A stretch of 21,175 nt of DNA from NCBI GenBank assembly GCA_004376975.1, contig SOJA01000117.1:1-21175 (forward strand), read 5' to 3'. This DNA comes from Candidatus Bathyarchaeota archaeon (GTDB lineage: Archaea; Thermoproteota; Bathyarchaeia; Bathyarchaeales; UBA233). Numbering within the stretch: position 1 is the stretch's first letter; every line of letters begins with the position of its first letter. Shown here one piece after another: positions 14,626 through 21,175 of this stretch. A program made the position numbers and the translations under genes. The notes beneath the pieces were generated by a model. That model searched no databases. It was given only the letters and a program-made list of their open reading frames with translations, and was not told where the DNA came from.

Positions 14626-15339
14626 ATGTACGACCTCGTAAGCTTACAGATAGCTTTCTTGGAAGACCTATGGACAATATTCGTGAATATGCTTCCCGGG
14701 ATAATCGGTGCGATAATTGCCTTGATCATAGGCTGGATAGCAGGACGCGCTCTGGGCAAAGGAGTATCCAAAATCATGGACAAAGTAGGAGTCGATGATG
14801 CACTGCGCAAAACAATCATAGGCAAGTCGATAGAAACATCCGGAATAACATGCGTACACTTCTTCGACCTTGTTGTAAGATGGTTTATCTATTTAATAGC
14901 CATTCTGACCGCTGCAAACATACTGAAAATAGAAGTCCTAAGCGAGTTCTTGAACACAACAGTCTCCTACATACCTAAATTCATTGCAGGCATCTTCATT
15001 CTAATCTTCGGCTTCATAGTGATCGATTACTTCGTTGACTTCTTCAAGGCTCTTGGCAGAGAGGCAAAAATAGAGTTCGTTGGCATAATAACCACTGGCT
15101 TAAGATTACTCCTATATTTTGTGGTATTAGTAATAGCCCTAAGTGTGATAGGAATAGACGTCACCATCTTATACATATTCGCCACCGCCTTGGCATGGGG
15201 CATATCAGTGGGAGCTGGAGTTGGCATTGCCATAGCATTTGGATTGGGCTTCAAGGACGTAGTAAGGAAAAAAGCCGACGAATGGATTCAAACAGCCACC
15301 GAAGCAGCGAAAAAAGTAGAAGAAGCTACGGAAAAATAG
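14626..15339 (+). CDS. MscS-like / conserved TM-helix membrane protein
   Basis: Small integral membrane protein, 237 residues, with about five hydrophobic segments (near 18-38, 75-97, 111-135, 150-170 and 173-200). The first segment has IIGAIIALIIGWIAGRALGK, typical of the conserved TM-helix family related to MscS mechanosensitive channels. The last has WGISVGAGVGIAIAFGLGFK followed by DVVRKKADEW, like the glycine-rich pore helix and its exit. No large MscS beta domain follows, only a short charged helix with AAKKVEEATEK. ATG 14626 was chosen over ATG 14605 because AGGTGT sits 6 bases upstream and 14605 lies before the predicted transcript start. A role in osmotic release or small-ion conduction is plausible, not shown. 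Confidence 0.75.
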   Translation: MYDLVSLQIAFLEDLWTIFVNMLPGIIGAIIALIIGWIAGRALGKGVSKIMDKVGVDDALRKTIIGKSIETSGITCVHFFDLVVRWFIYLIAILTAANILKIEVLSEFLNTTVSYIPKFIAGIFILIFGFIVIDYFVDFFKALGREAKIEFVGIITTGLRLLLYFVVLVIALSVIGIDVTILYIFATALAWGISVGAGVGIAIAFGLGFKDVVRKKADEWIQTATEAAKKVEEATEK

Positions 15340-15357
15340 AAAAACAAGCCACACCCC

Positions 15358-15366
15358 TTTTTTTTT
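15358..15366 (+). terminator. Oligo-T terminator after MscS-like gene
   Basis: Nine T followed by C and three more T, 19 bases after the stop codon and preceded by C-rich ACACCCC. This is the usual form of archaeal intrinsic termination. There is no stable hairpin in front. Confidence 0.6.
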
Positions 15367-15372
15367 CTTTAG

Positions 15373-15387
15373 GATATACTGTATATC
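15373..15387. repeat. Perfect 15-base palindrome
   Basis: GATATAC-T-GTATATC: two 7-base arms around one base, directly downstream of the T tract. It could be an operator-like site or chance in AT-rich sequence. It is far (about 380 bases) from the next start codon. Confidence 0.4.
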
Positions 15388-15766
15388 AATACTGAATTTC
15401 TCAATATCTTGACTGTAACCAAAAACAGTTATGTTACATTACCTTCCTCAAATCGTTTAATCGCCTAATCCACAATTCTCCTTTATTCTTCAATTACTCC
15501 ATTCTCTGAATTCAACCTGTTTGAAAGATTCTCGCCTTTACGCGTTTCACAGAATTCTCAATTTTCCTTGTATGCGTAAGAACGCCAATATATGATTTCA
15601 TAACGATACCATTTGAAGCCCGAAACCCATGGGACAATTAGACGAAGCTTAGGAAAAACCATCTTCCAAAGACCCACCAAGAATCTTATTACTTACATGA
15701 TTCTAAAAACCACTTTCAAACCCTCCTTCCTCCACTCTTAAATGAAGGAACAATACAGTCTTACCT

Positions 15767-16696
15767 ATGAAGAAAGTGAAGGATTTTGAGATAGAAAAGC
15801 CAGGAAATCTGAAAGAGATCTTAGGGCAAATGGAAGAAATAGGTGGTTTCCAAGGAAACAAAGTGGCAAAAGCCGTAAACATCCTCGAAAGAATGATCAA
15901 TGATAAGAAATCACTTAATTTCCTGTCCTTTCCAGCGTGTTTAGTGGCAACCGGGATAAGAGGCATTTTCAGGGAAATGGTGAGGAGAAACTGGTTCGAC
16001 TTGGTTATCACGACCTGTGGAACTCTAGACCACGATTTAGCGAGAATCTGGGGAGACTACTATCAAGGTTCTTTTGAATTGAACGATGAGGAAGTTAAGA
16101 AAAAGGGTTTCAGTCGTTTAGGTAACGTTCTAGTTCCAGATAAAGTGTATGCTGATCAGGTGGAAAAAAATGTTCAAAAATTTCTGAACGAAATCTACGA
16201 AGAGAAGAAGGAATTAGCAACCTACGAGCTCGTATGGGAATTCGGAAAAAGATTAGATTCTAAGGATTCGATAATCTATTGGGCGACAAAAAACAAGATT
16301 CCGGTCATAGTTCCAGGCATAACCGATGGAATGATTGGATACCAGCTGTGGATGTTCTCGCAAGACAAAGATTTCAAGATTAATGTTCTAAAAGATGAAC
16401 AATTATTAAGTGACAAAGTTTGGGAAGCTGAGAAAACTGGGGCTCTAATAGTTGGCGGCGGAATATCAAAACATCACACGATCTGGTGGAACCAATTCAA
16501 AGGAGGATTGGATTACGCTGTTTATCTATCCACCGCCATTGAAGCCGACGGTTCCTTATCTGGAGCAAGACCAAGGGAGGCTATATCCTGGGGACAGATA
16601 AAAAAGAATGCTGAAAAAACCTTCATTTTTGGTGAAGCAAGCTCAATTCTACCTCTCATAACCTACGCCTTGGCGGAAAGACTGCAGCACCGATGA
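15767..16696 (+). CDS. dys: Deoxyhypusine synthase
   Basis: NAD-dependent enzyme that transfers the aminobutyl group of spermidine to a lysine of translation factor aIF5A, the first step of hypusine formation. The 309-residue protein has the full family layout: TTCGTLDHDLARIWG (about 82-96), NKIPVIVPGITDG (about 176-188), and GGGISKHH with the active-site lysine K235. DYAVYLSTAIEADGSLSGA (about 249-267) and the final GEASSILPL also fit. The early NAD-binding stretch reads LSFPACLVATGIR, where many homologues have a T-S-N-type motif, so it may be a divergent archaeal form. The ATG at 15767 matches a probably leaderless transcript. It stands alone and is convergent with nucS. Confidence 0.93.
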   Translation: MKKVKDFEIEKPGNLKEILGQMEEIGGFQGNKVAKAVNILERMINDKKSLNFLSFPACLVATGIRGIFREMVRRNWFDLVITTCGTLDHDLARIWGDYYQGSFELNDEEVKKKGFSRLGNVLVPDKVYADQVEKNVQKFLNEIYEEKKELATYELVWEFGKRLDSKDSIIYWATKNKIPVIVPGITDGMIGYQLWMFSQDKDFKINVLKDEQLLSDKVWEAEKTGALIVGGGISKHHTIWWNQFKGGLDYAVYLSTAIEADGSLSGARPREAISWGQIKKNAEKTFIFGEASSILPLITYALAERLQHR

Positions 16697-16713
16697 CGAT
16701 GCGCACAGACAAT

Positions 16714-17526
16714 TTATGACTTATTACTTTGTTCCTTTTTGAAAAAGGTCTCCAATTTTCTGGTTTTCGGTTTGTTCAATATTTCAGAGCACTTTCTAGG
16801 GTTGAGAGCCTTGAAATCCAATTCAAGGGTTACTAGGAGCTTTTGAACTCCTTTTGCAATGTTTGGGGCAACCAGAATTCCCCGCACTTTACGGTTTACT
16901 CTACTCTTGATTGCATCAACATATCTTGCTAGTTGCAGTACAGCTTCACTGCCTGCTGTTCTACGTTTGATCTCCACAACAATAAAACAACCATCTTTGT
17001 CCACGCCATAAACATCGACGAAGCCTGGTTCAACTTTTTTCTCATAACTTATGGGTTTGAATCCCTCTTCTACCAGCGAAGGATCCAACAGAATTGCCTT
17101 TTGCATATCTTCCTCGCTTGCGTAAAGAGAAAACTCTCCAGAATCCATGAGACTTGAAGCAGAAACCATGTGGATCTTGTCAAAAAACACCTTGACGGAT
17201 TCAACTGGCTTCTGCCTTACAGCATGAATCTCCAAGATGTTGTTAATTGCTTGAACGTGAAAAATACAACCGGGAGGCTGCCAGTTCACAGGCTCGTAGC
17301 CAACAGAGCGGTGAACAAGAAGGGAACCGTCTTCCTTGATGATTAATATACGTTCTCCAGACTCCAGTTTTGAGCTTGCTCTTCCAGTGTAATGAACCCA
17401 ACAATCACCAATAATGAGTATCATTTTATGTTGAGAAACAGCCTTCCTAACAGTCTTCTCAGCTTCATCAGCACCTGGACTCAATAAGACAACGAAGGAT
17501 TTGGAGCTTAGCACAGTATTCGCCAA
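16714..17526 (-). CDS. nucS: Endonuclease NucS (EndoMS mismatch nuclease)
   Basis: DNA repair endonuclease that, in Thermococcales and actinobacteria, cuts both strands at mismatches and replaces MutS/MutL; in Pyrococcus it also cuts branched DNA. The 270-residue protein has the N-terminal dimerisation/DNA-binding domain (about 10-125; IIGDCWVHYTGRASSKL and LLVHRSVGYEPVNWQPPG). It also has the RecB-like nuclease domain with D171 in GFVDVYGVD, E185 and K187 in VVEIKRR, then QLARYVD. C-terminal KTRKLETFFKKE resembles a PCNA-interacting tail (a short Q/L-x-x-FF-like motif), inference. The start is the TTG at 17526; GTG 17514 is another possibility. It is divergent from a methyltransferase, with only 47 bases between. 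Confidence 0.93.
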   Translation of the reverse strand: MANTVLSSKSFVVLLSPGADEAEKTVRKAVSQHKMILIIGDCWVHYTGRASSKLESGERILIIKEDGSLLVHRSVGYEPVNWQPPGCIFHVQAINNILEIHAVRQKPVESVKVFFDKIHMVSASSLMDSGEFSLYASEEDMQKAILLDPSLVEEGFKPISYEKKVEPGFVDVYGVDKDGCFIVVEIKRRTAGSEAVLQLARYVDAIKSRVNRKVRGILVAPNIAKGVQKLLVTLELDFKALNPRKCSEILNKPKTRKLETFFKKEQSNKS

Positions 17527-17540
17527 TAGCTTTAGAAGCC

Positions 17541-17554
17541 TTATGTGTACATAA
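17541..17554. promoter_or_regulatory. Inverted repeat between nucS and methyltransferase
   Basis: TTATGT-GT-ACATAA, 6-base arms with a 2-base centre, in the middle of the 47-base divergent gap. ATAAAATT at 17551-17558 next to it may be a promoter element. With so little space it could be a shared operator or overlap both core promoters (inference). Confidence 0.4.
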
Positions 17555-17573
17555 AATTTCTGAAGGGTTTACA

Positions 17574-18134
17574 TTGAGTGAGTGGACCTGGAAACGCGAT
17601 GTGATGCAACGTTACGATTTAACAGCAAACATCTATGATATGCGATATTCTGAGGAGCAAACGGCAAAAATTGGAGCTGCTATGCAAAATGTACGCATGG
17701 GAAAAGAAACTTCAGTTTTGGATGTAGGATGTGGAACGGGGCTTTTGTTCAACCATATTGCAAGCAAAGCTAGAACAATTGTTGGATTGGATATTTCAAG
17801 AAAAATACTGGTCCAAGCAAAAGAACGTGCCGACAAGTTTTCAAATGTGCATTTGATTTTGGCTGATGCTGATAACACTCCTCTGAAAAAAGGTACCTTT
17901 GACCACGCTTTTGCTCTAACTGTCATTCAGAACATGCCTAATCCCCTCAAGACTCTAAATGAGATTAAACGAACCACAAAACCCAACGCTGTCCTCGTTA
18001 TTACCGGCTTAAAGAAGAAGTTCCCCGTCGAGGTCTTTAGAAGTTTGTTACAGAATGCTAGTTTAAACATTATAGCTCTGGAAAACGAAGGCTTGAACTG
18101 TCACGTTGCGGTTTGCACAATTTTTCTTCATTAA
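17574..18134 (+). CDS. Class I SAM-dependent methyltransferase
   Basis: Small methyltransferase (186 residues) of the Methyltransf_11/UbiE-like fold. The SAM-binding motif I is VLDVGCGTG at 48-56. The acidic end of motif II is GLDIS (about 73-77). LADADNTPLKKGTFDHAFAL corresponds to motifs III and IV, and NMPNPLKTLNEIKRTTKP follows. The C-terminal part is short, so the substrate is unclear. The N-terminus MQRYDLTANIYDMRYSEEQ is typical of archaeal relatives. The start is TTG 17574 with GAAGGG about 7 bases upstream; ATG 17604 is the alternative. Divergent from nucS, and not obviously part of a pathway here. Confidence 0.85.
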   Translation: MSEWTWKRDVMQRYDLTANIYDMRYSEEQTAKIGAAMQNVRMGKETSVLDVGCGTGLLFNHIASKARTIVGLDISRKILVQAKERADKFSNVHLILADADNTPLKKGTFDHAFALTVIQNMPNPLKTLNEIKRTTKPNAVLVITGLKKKFPVEVFRSLLQNASLNIIALENEGLNCHVAVCTIFLH

Positions 18135-18230
18135 ACCCTTGCAGATTCAGAACTAAACTATATATGAACGTAAAATATTAGAGCATGTTTCACTGCAATT
18201 CACATCACACATGACCCGGTGGGTTAATGG
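18135..18230 (+). promoter_or_regulatory. Promoter and leader of the polyferredoxin-hdrA unit
   Basis: TATATAT at 18159-18165 predicts a transcript start near 18188, leaving a leader of about 40 bases. GGTGGGTT (18219-18225) is the ribosome site in front of ATG 18231. Confidence 0.5.
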
Positions 18231-19163
18231 ATGCCTCTGAAAACAACGAAAAAACACACGGCAGAAACATTAACGCTAGAATGGATTTTGCATATCAGAA
18301 ATTACAAGTTAACCCTTGACAAAAACGTGTGTGTAGGCTGTCAAATCTGTACTCTTGCCTGCCCAAAAGAAGCCATTGAACTCGAAAAACAGCCGAAAGC
18401 TCTAGGAGAGAAGGCTAAACACGCAAACATTGACATAGATTTGGAAAAATGTAATTTCTGTGGCATATGCGACATATTGTGTCCTTATGGAGCAATAAAA
18501 GTAACTGTGAATGGGGAACACCTTCTGTCAGTTGTTGATAAGGAAAGCTTCCCTCAATTGATTCGAGACATCCAAGTAAATTCAAGCAAATACCCCGTGG
18601 ATTGCGTTGAATGCGAGGACATATGTCCTTTAGATTTGATCAGAGTAACGAGATTGACAGCTGATGGAGAAATTGTTGAAAAAGTAGACTCGTTAACTGA
18701 AAAGGAGAAGGGAGAACTTCAGGTTAAAATCGACATCAAAAAGGAACATTGCCCATGCTGTGGAGTGTGCGAATTCAAGTGCCCCGAAGGAGTCGTAACT
18801 GTGCGAAAAATCTTTCATGGAAAGATTATTATTCACCCTGAAAATTGTCCAGAAGACTGCACAGACTGCTATGATGTTTGTCCAATAACAGGTGCACTTT
18901 CTCTTTCTGATAAGGATAAAAAGGTGCATGTAAACGAGATTTTTTGCGTTTACTGCGGAGCATGCAAGATTGTTTGCCCAGTTGAGGAGGCCTTGGAGCT
19001 TAAACGCGGCTCAATAAGACATACACCAGTTAGCTCTGGGGCGTGGAATAGGGCATTAGAAAGGTTAGCTTCACCAATTGAGATGACTAAAGAGTTGAAG
19101 GCGAAGAGTTCTCGGAAAGTGAGGGAATCCGTTGAGAAGAGGTTGAACTGGAAGGTGGCGTAG
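18231..19163 (+). CDS. FwdF-like polyferredoxin, six [4Fe-4S] motifs
   Basis: Cytoplasmic electron-carrier protein of 310 residues made of three tandem two-cluster ferredoxin units. Cysteine sets are C34/37/40/44; C74/77/80/84; C125/128/132 only; C174/177/180/184 with an extra C176; C206/210/213/217; and C239/242/245/249. Sets 3 and 5 use a CxxxCxxCxxxCP spacing as in FwdF-type polyferredoxins (recalled family pattern). In set 3 the first ligand is replaced by Tyr (Y121), so that cluster may be a 3Fe type or absent. In methanogens FwdF links the Hdr complex to formylmethanofuran dehydrogenase. Here the gene abuts hdrA with no spacer (TAG then ATG), so it is probably a direct electron partner of HdrA. 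About 60 basic residues with no cysteine follow the last motif. Confidence 0.85.
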   Translation: MPLKTTKKHTAETLTLEWILHIRNYKLTLDKNVCVGCQICTLACPKEAIELEKQPKALGEKAKHANIDIDLEKCNFCGICDILCPYGAIKVTVNGEHLLSVVDKESFPQLIRDIQVNSSKYPVDCVECEDICPLDLIRVTRLTADGEIVEKVDSLTEKEKGELQVKIDIKKEHCPCCGVCEFKCPEGVVTVRKIFHGKIIIHPENCPEDCTDCYDVCPITGALSLSDKDKKVHVNEIFCVYCGACKIVCPVEEALELKRGSIRHTPVSSGAWNRALERLASPIEMTKELKAKSSRKVRESVEKRLNWKVA

Positions 19164-21175
19164 ATGTCTCAAAAAGAAATGCAGAAGCAGACAGAAGTTG
19201 AAGAACTTCGGATAGGGGTTTTCATTTGTCACTGTGGCTTAAACATAGCTGGTGTGATAGATATAAAAGAGCTAGTTGAGTACTCGAAAACTTTGCCAGA
19301 CGTCGTGTATGTAAAGGAGAACCGTTACACGTGTGCAGACCCTGGGCAAGATGAAATCAGAAAAGGAATAAAAGAGCACAAGCTCAACCGTGTTATTGTG
19401 GCAGCGTGCTCGCCACGAATGCATGAACCTACATTTCGAAGAACAGTTTCTGAAGCAGGCTTGAACCCCTTCCTCTTTGAAATGGCAAATATACGTGAGT
19501 TCTCATCATGGTGCCACCCGAGTACACCAAAAGAAGCCACCGAAAAAGCTAAGGACCTGATAAAAATGGCTGTTGCAAAAGCAAGGCTATTTCATCCACT
19601 GGAGACAATGGAGGTTCCAGTAACCAACAAGGCATTAGTCGTAGGTGGTGGCATAGCTGGAATGAACGCTGCTTTGGACTTGGCTGAGATGGGCTTCAAA
19701 ACGTATTTGCTTGAGAAAGGAGAGAGTATAGGAGGTCACATGGCACAGCTGGATAAGACGTTTCCAACCCTTGACTGCTCCATATGTATTGAAGGCCCAA
19801 AAATGGTTGATGTTGGACGTCATCCTAACATTGAGATTATTTCTTATGCTGATTTGCTTAGCGTCAGTGGTTTTATAGGCAATTTTGAGGCCAAGATTCG
19901 CAAAAACCCACGATACGTGATTGCTGAAAACTGCACTGGTTGTGGCGAATGCAGAGAAGTTTGTCCAATTGAATATCCAAACGAGTGGGACATGAATTTA
20001 GGCGTTAGAAAAGCCATATCCGTCCCCTTTGACCAATCTGTTCCGCTAATTTACACTTTAGACAAGGATTACTGTATTGAATGCTACAAGTGCGTTGACG
20101 CTTGCGGAGCAAGACGAGCCATAAATCTTGAACAGAAACCCGAAGAAATCAAACTGAAAGTCGGGGCAATAATTGTATCTACAGGCTACGACATCTATTT
20201 TCCATATGATGACCCGCTCTACGGTTATGGCAAATATACAAATGTGATAACGTCTCTAGAGTTTGAAAGGCTCATACTTGCTGCTGGTCCAACTGGCGGG
20301 AAAGTTGTTAGAGCTTCGGATGGACAGAAGCCCCACAGTATTGCCTTCATCCAATGCGTCGGTTCACGCGATGTAAACAAATACCCATATTGCTCAAACT
20401 TCTGTTGCATGTATACTCTAAAGCATGTTATTCAGCTCAAAGAGAAGTACAAAGAAGACATAGAAGTCTATGTCTTCTACATGGACATGCGGAGCAACTT
20501 CAAGGGTTATGAAGAATTCTATAGCCGTGCAAGAGAGCATGGTGTGAACTTCGTTCGTGGAAGAGTAAGCAGAGTTTTCGAAGACCCTGAAACGAAAAAT
20601 CTGGTTGTGCATGCTGAAGACATGGCACTTAGCCAGCCCATAGAAATTAAGGCTGAAATGGTTGTTTTGGCAACTGCAGCCATACCCAAGAAAGGTACAG
20701 ATGAGATGGCTCGCATACTCAGTTTAACACGCGGTTCAGACGGTTTTTTCATGGAGAGTCACCCTAAGCTCAAGCCTATAGATGCCCCTACTGCCGGAAT
20801 ATTCCTAGCTGGAGCATGCCAAGGATTGAAGGACATACCATACAGCGTCTCACAAGGCCACGGCGCAGCATCAAGAGCCGCAACCGTGCTTTCGAAGCCA
20901 ACGTGGAAGATTGAGCCAATAGTAGCCGTCGTAGACCCAGACAAGTGTAGAAACGTCAAGACCAAGTGTGGCATATGCGCCCAGAGATGTCCCTATGGAG
21001 CAATTAAGGCTGAGGAAGGAAAACCAGCTCAAGTGACAATAGCTATGTGTCACGGGTGCGGAACGTGTGTAGCAGAATGCCCGACAGATGCTATAACGCA
21101 AATGCACTTCACAGACGCCCAAATATTCGCCCAAATAAGAGCAGCCCTCGAAACAAATCCTGAGGACAAGATTTT
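19164..21175 (+). CDS. hdrA: Heterodisulfide reductase subunit A-like flavoprotein (HdrA), 3' end missing
   Basis: Flavin- and FeS-containing core of Hdr-type electron-bifurcating or confurcating complexes. The frame is open from ATG 19164 to the window edge: 670 codons without a stop, so the gene is cut by the window, not broken. N-terminal domain: VFICHCGLN (C22, C24), YTCADPGQ and VAACSPRMHEPTFRR. The FAD-binding Rossmann motif is GGGIAG at 161-166, followed by GGHMAQLDKTFPTLDCSICI. An inserted ferredoxin has C257xxCxxCxxxCP and C304xxCxxCxxxC. A C-terminal ferredoxin has one set spaced CRNVKTKCGICAQRCP and a normal set CHGCGTCVAECP. GGAAGGTGG lies just upstream as ribosome site. Partners such as HdrB/C or MvhD may follow outside the window. 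Confidence 0.93.
   Translation, partial: MSQKEMQKQTEVEELRIGVFICHCGLNIAGVIDIKELVEYSKTLPDVVYVKENRYTCADPGQDEIRKGIKEHKLNRVIVAACSPRMHEPTFRRTVSEAGLNPFLFEMANIREFSSWCHPSTPKEATEKAKDLIKMAVAKARLFHPLETMEVPVTNKALVVGGGIAGMNAALDLAEMGFKTYLLEKGESIGGHMAQLDKTFPTLDCSICIEGPKMVDVGRHPNIEIISYADLLSVSGFIGNFEAKIRKNPRYVIAENCTGCGECREVCPIEYPNEWDMNLGVRKAISVPFDQSVPLIYTLDKDYCIECYKCVDACGARRAINLEQKPEEIKLKVGAIIVSTGYDIYFPYDDPLYGYGKYTNVITSLEFERLILAAGPTGGKVVRASDGQKPHSIAFIQCVGSRDVNKYPYCSNFCCMYTLKHVIQLKEKYKEDIEVYVFYMDMRSNFKGYEEFYSRAREHGVNFVRGRVSRVFEDPETKNLVVHAEDMALSQPIEIKAEMVVLATAAIPKKGTDEMARILSLTRGSDGFFMESHPKLKPIDAPTAGIFLAGACQGLKDIPYSVSQGHGAASRAATVLSKPTWKIEPIVAVVDPDKCRNVKTKCGICAQRCPYGAIKAEEGKPAQVTIAMCHGCGTCVAECPTDAITQMHFTDAQIFAQIRAALETNPEDKI

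Larger units (their letters stand above)
15340..15766. other. Gene-free spacer between MscS-like gene and deoxyhypusine synthase
   Basis: About 430 bases without a convincing gene, noticeably T- and C-rich on the plus strand. It holds the T9 tract and 15-base palindrome listed separately. At the right end CTCTTAAATG (15735-15744) is a TATA candidate centred about 26 bases before ATG 15767, implying a leaderless message. Several loose variants of GAATTCTCAATTTTCC occur (near 15394, 15515 and 15551) but are too divergent to call a repeat family. Confidence 0.45.

Noticed and set aside
19740..19800. Selenocysteine or broken frame in HdrA
   Set aside because: The frame is open from 19164 to the edge and the FAD-proximal positions are ordinary Cys codons; the missing end is due only to the window.
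1..21175. tRNA, rRNA, CRISPR or insertion sequence
   Set aside because: No T-loop/anticodon pattern, repeat-spacer array, transposase or terminal inverted repeat was found by eye on either strand.

Overview
The window reads as mesophilic-to-moderately-thermophilic archaeal DNA, most likely from the Bathyarchaeia or a neighbouring uncultured lineage (inference). It carries deoxyhypusine synthase and the NucS/EndoMS nuclease, archaeal TATA-type promoters close to start codons, many TTG and GTG starts, a FwdF-like polyferredoxin and HdrA. No rRNA, tRNA, CRISPR array or transposase was recognised.

Left edge (1-1800): a Ca2+/cation antiporter is divergent from a winged-helix ArsR-like regulator, with paired TATA-like motifs between them. 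Centre-left (1830-11713): a complete complex I-like set lies in three transcription units. These are A-B-C-D-H-I (minus strand), a divergent plus-strand unit J1-J2-K-N, and a minus-strand unit L-M that converges on it. Synteny alone would label this Fpo/Nuo. The catalytic subunits say otherwise: the D-type subunit keeps both CxxC pairs of the [NiFe] centre (C67/C70 and C357/C360), and the B-type subunit has the hydrogenase form GCNGC. The best reading is a membrane-bound, probably ferredoxin-linked group 4 [NiFe] hydrogenase with a full complex I-type membrane arm. J2 and K show MBH/Mrp-like signatures, and L has lost several proton-channel residues. No FpoF, FpoO, NuoE/F/G or hydrogenase maturation gene is in the window.

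Centre (11572-12625): an old duplication of the 5' end and upstream region of the L gene. The second copy is fused in frame to a 3' fragment homologous to the cation/proton antiporter at 13033-14292, giving a chimeric, probably dead gene. A small unknown gene and the intact antiporter follow.

Right half (14293-18134): single genes for an MscS-like membrane protein, deoxyhypusine synthase, NucS and a small methyltransferase. Right edge (18231-end): a six-motif FwdF-like polyferredoxin abuts HdrA, which runs off the window. Together with the membrane hydrogenase this suggests an energy metabolism in which reduced ferredoxin made or used by an HdrA-type flavin enzyme is exchanged with H2 at the membrane, building an ion gradient that the nearby antiporters can use. 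That linkage is inference.
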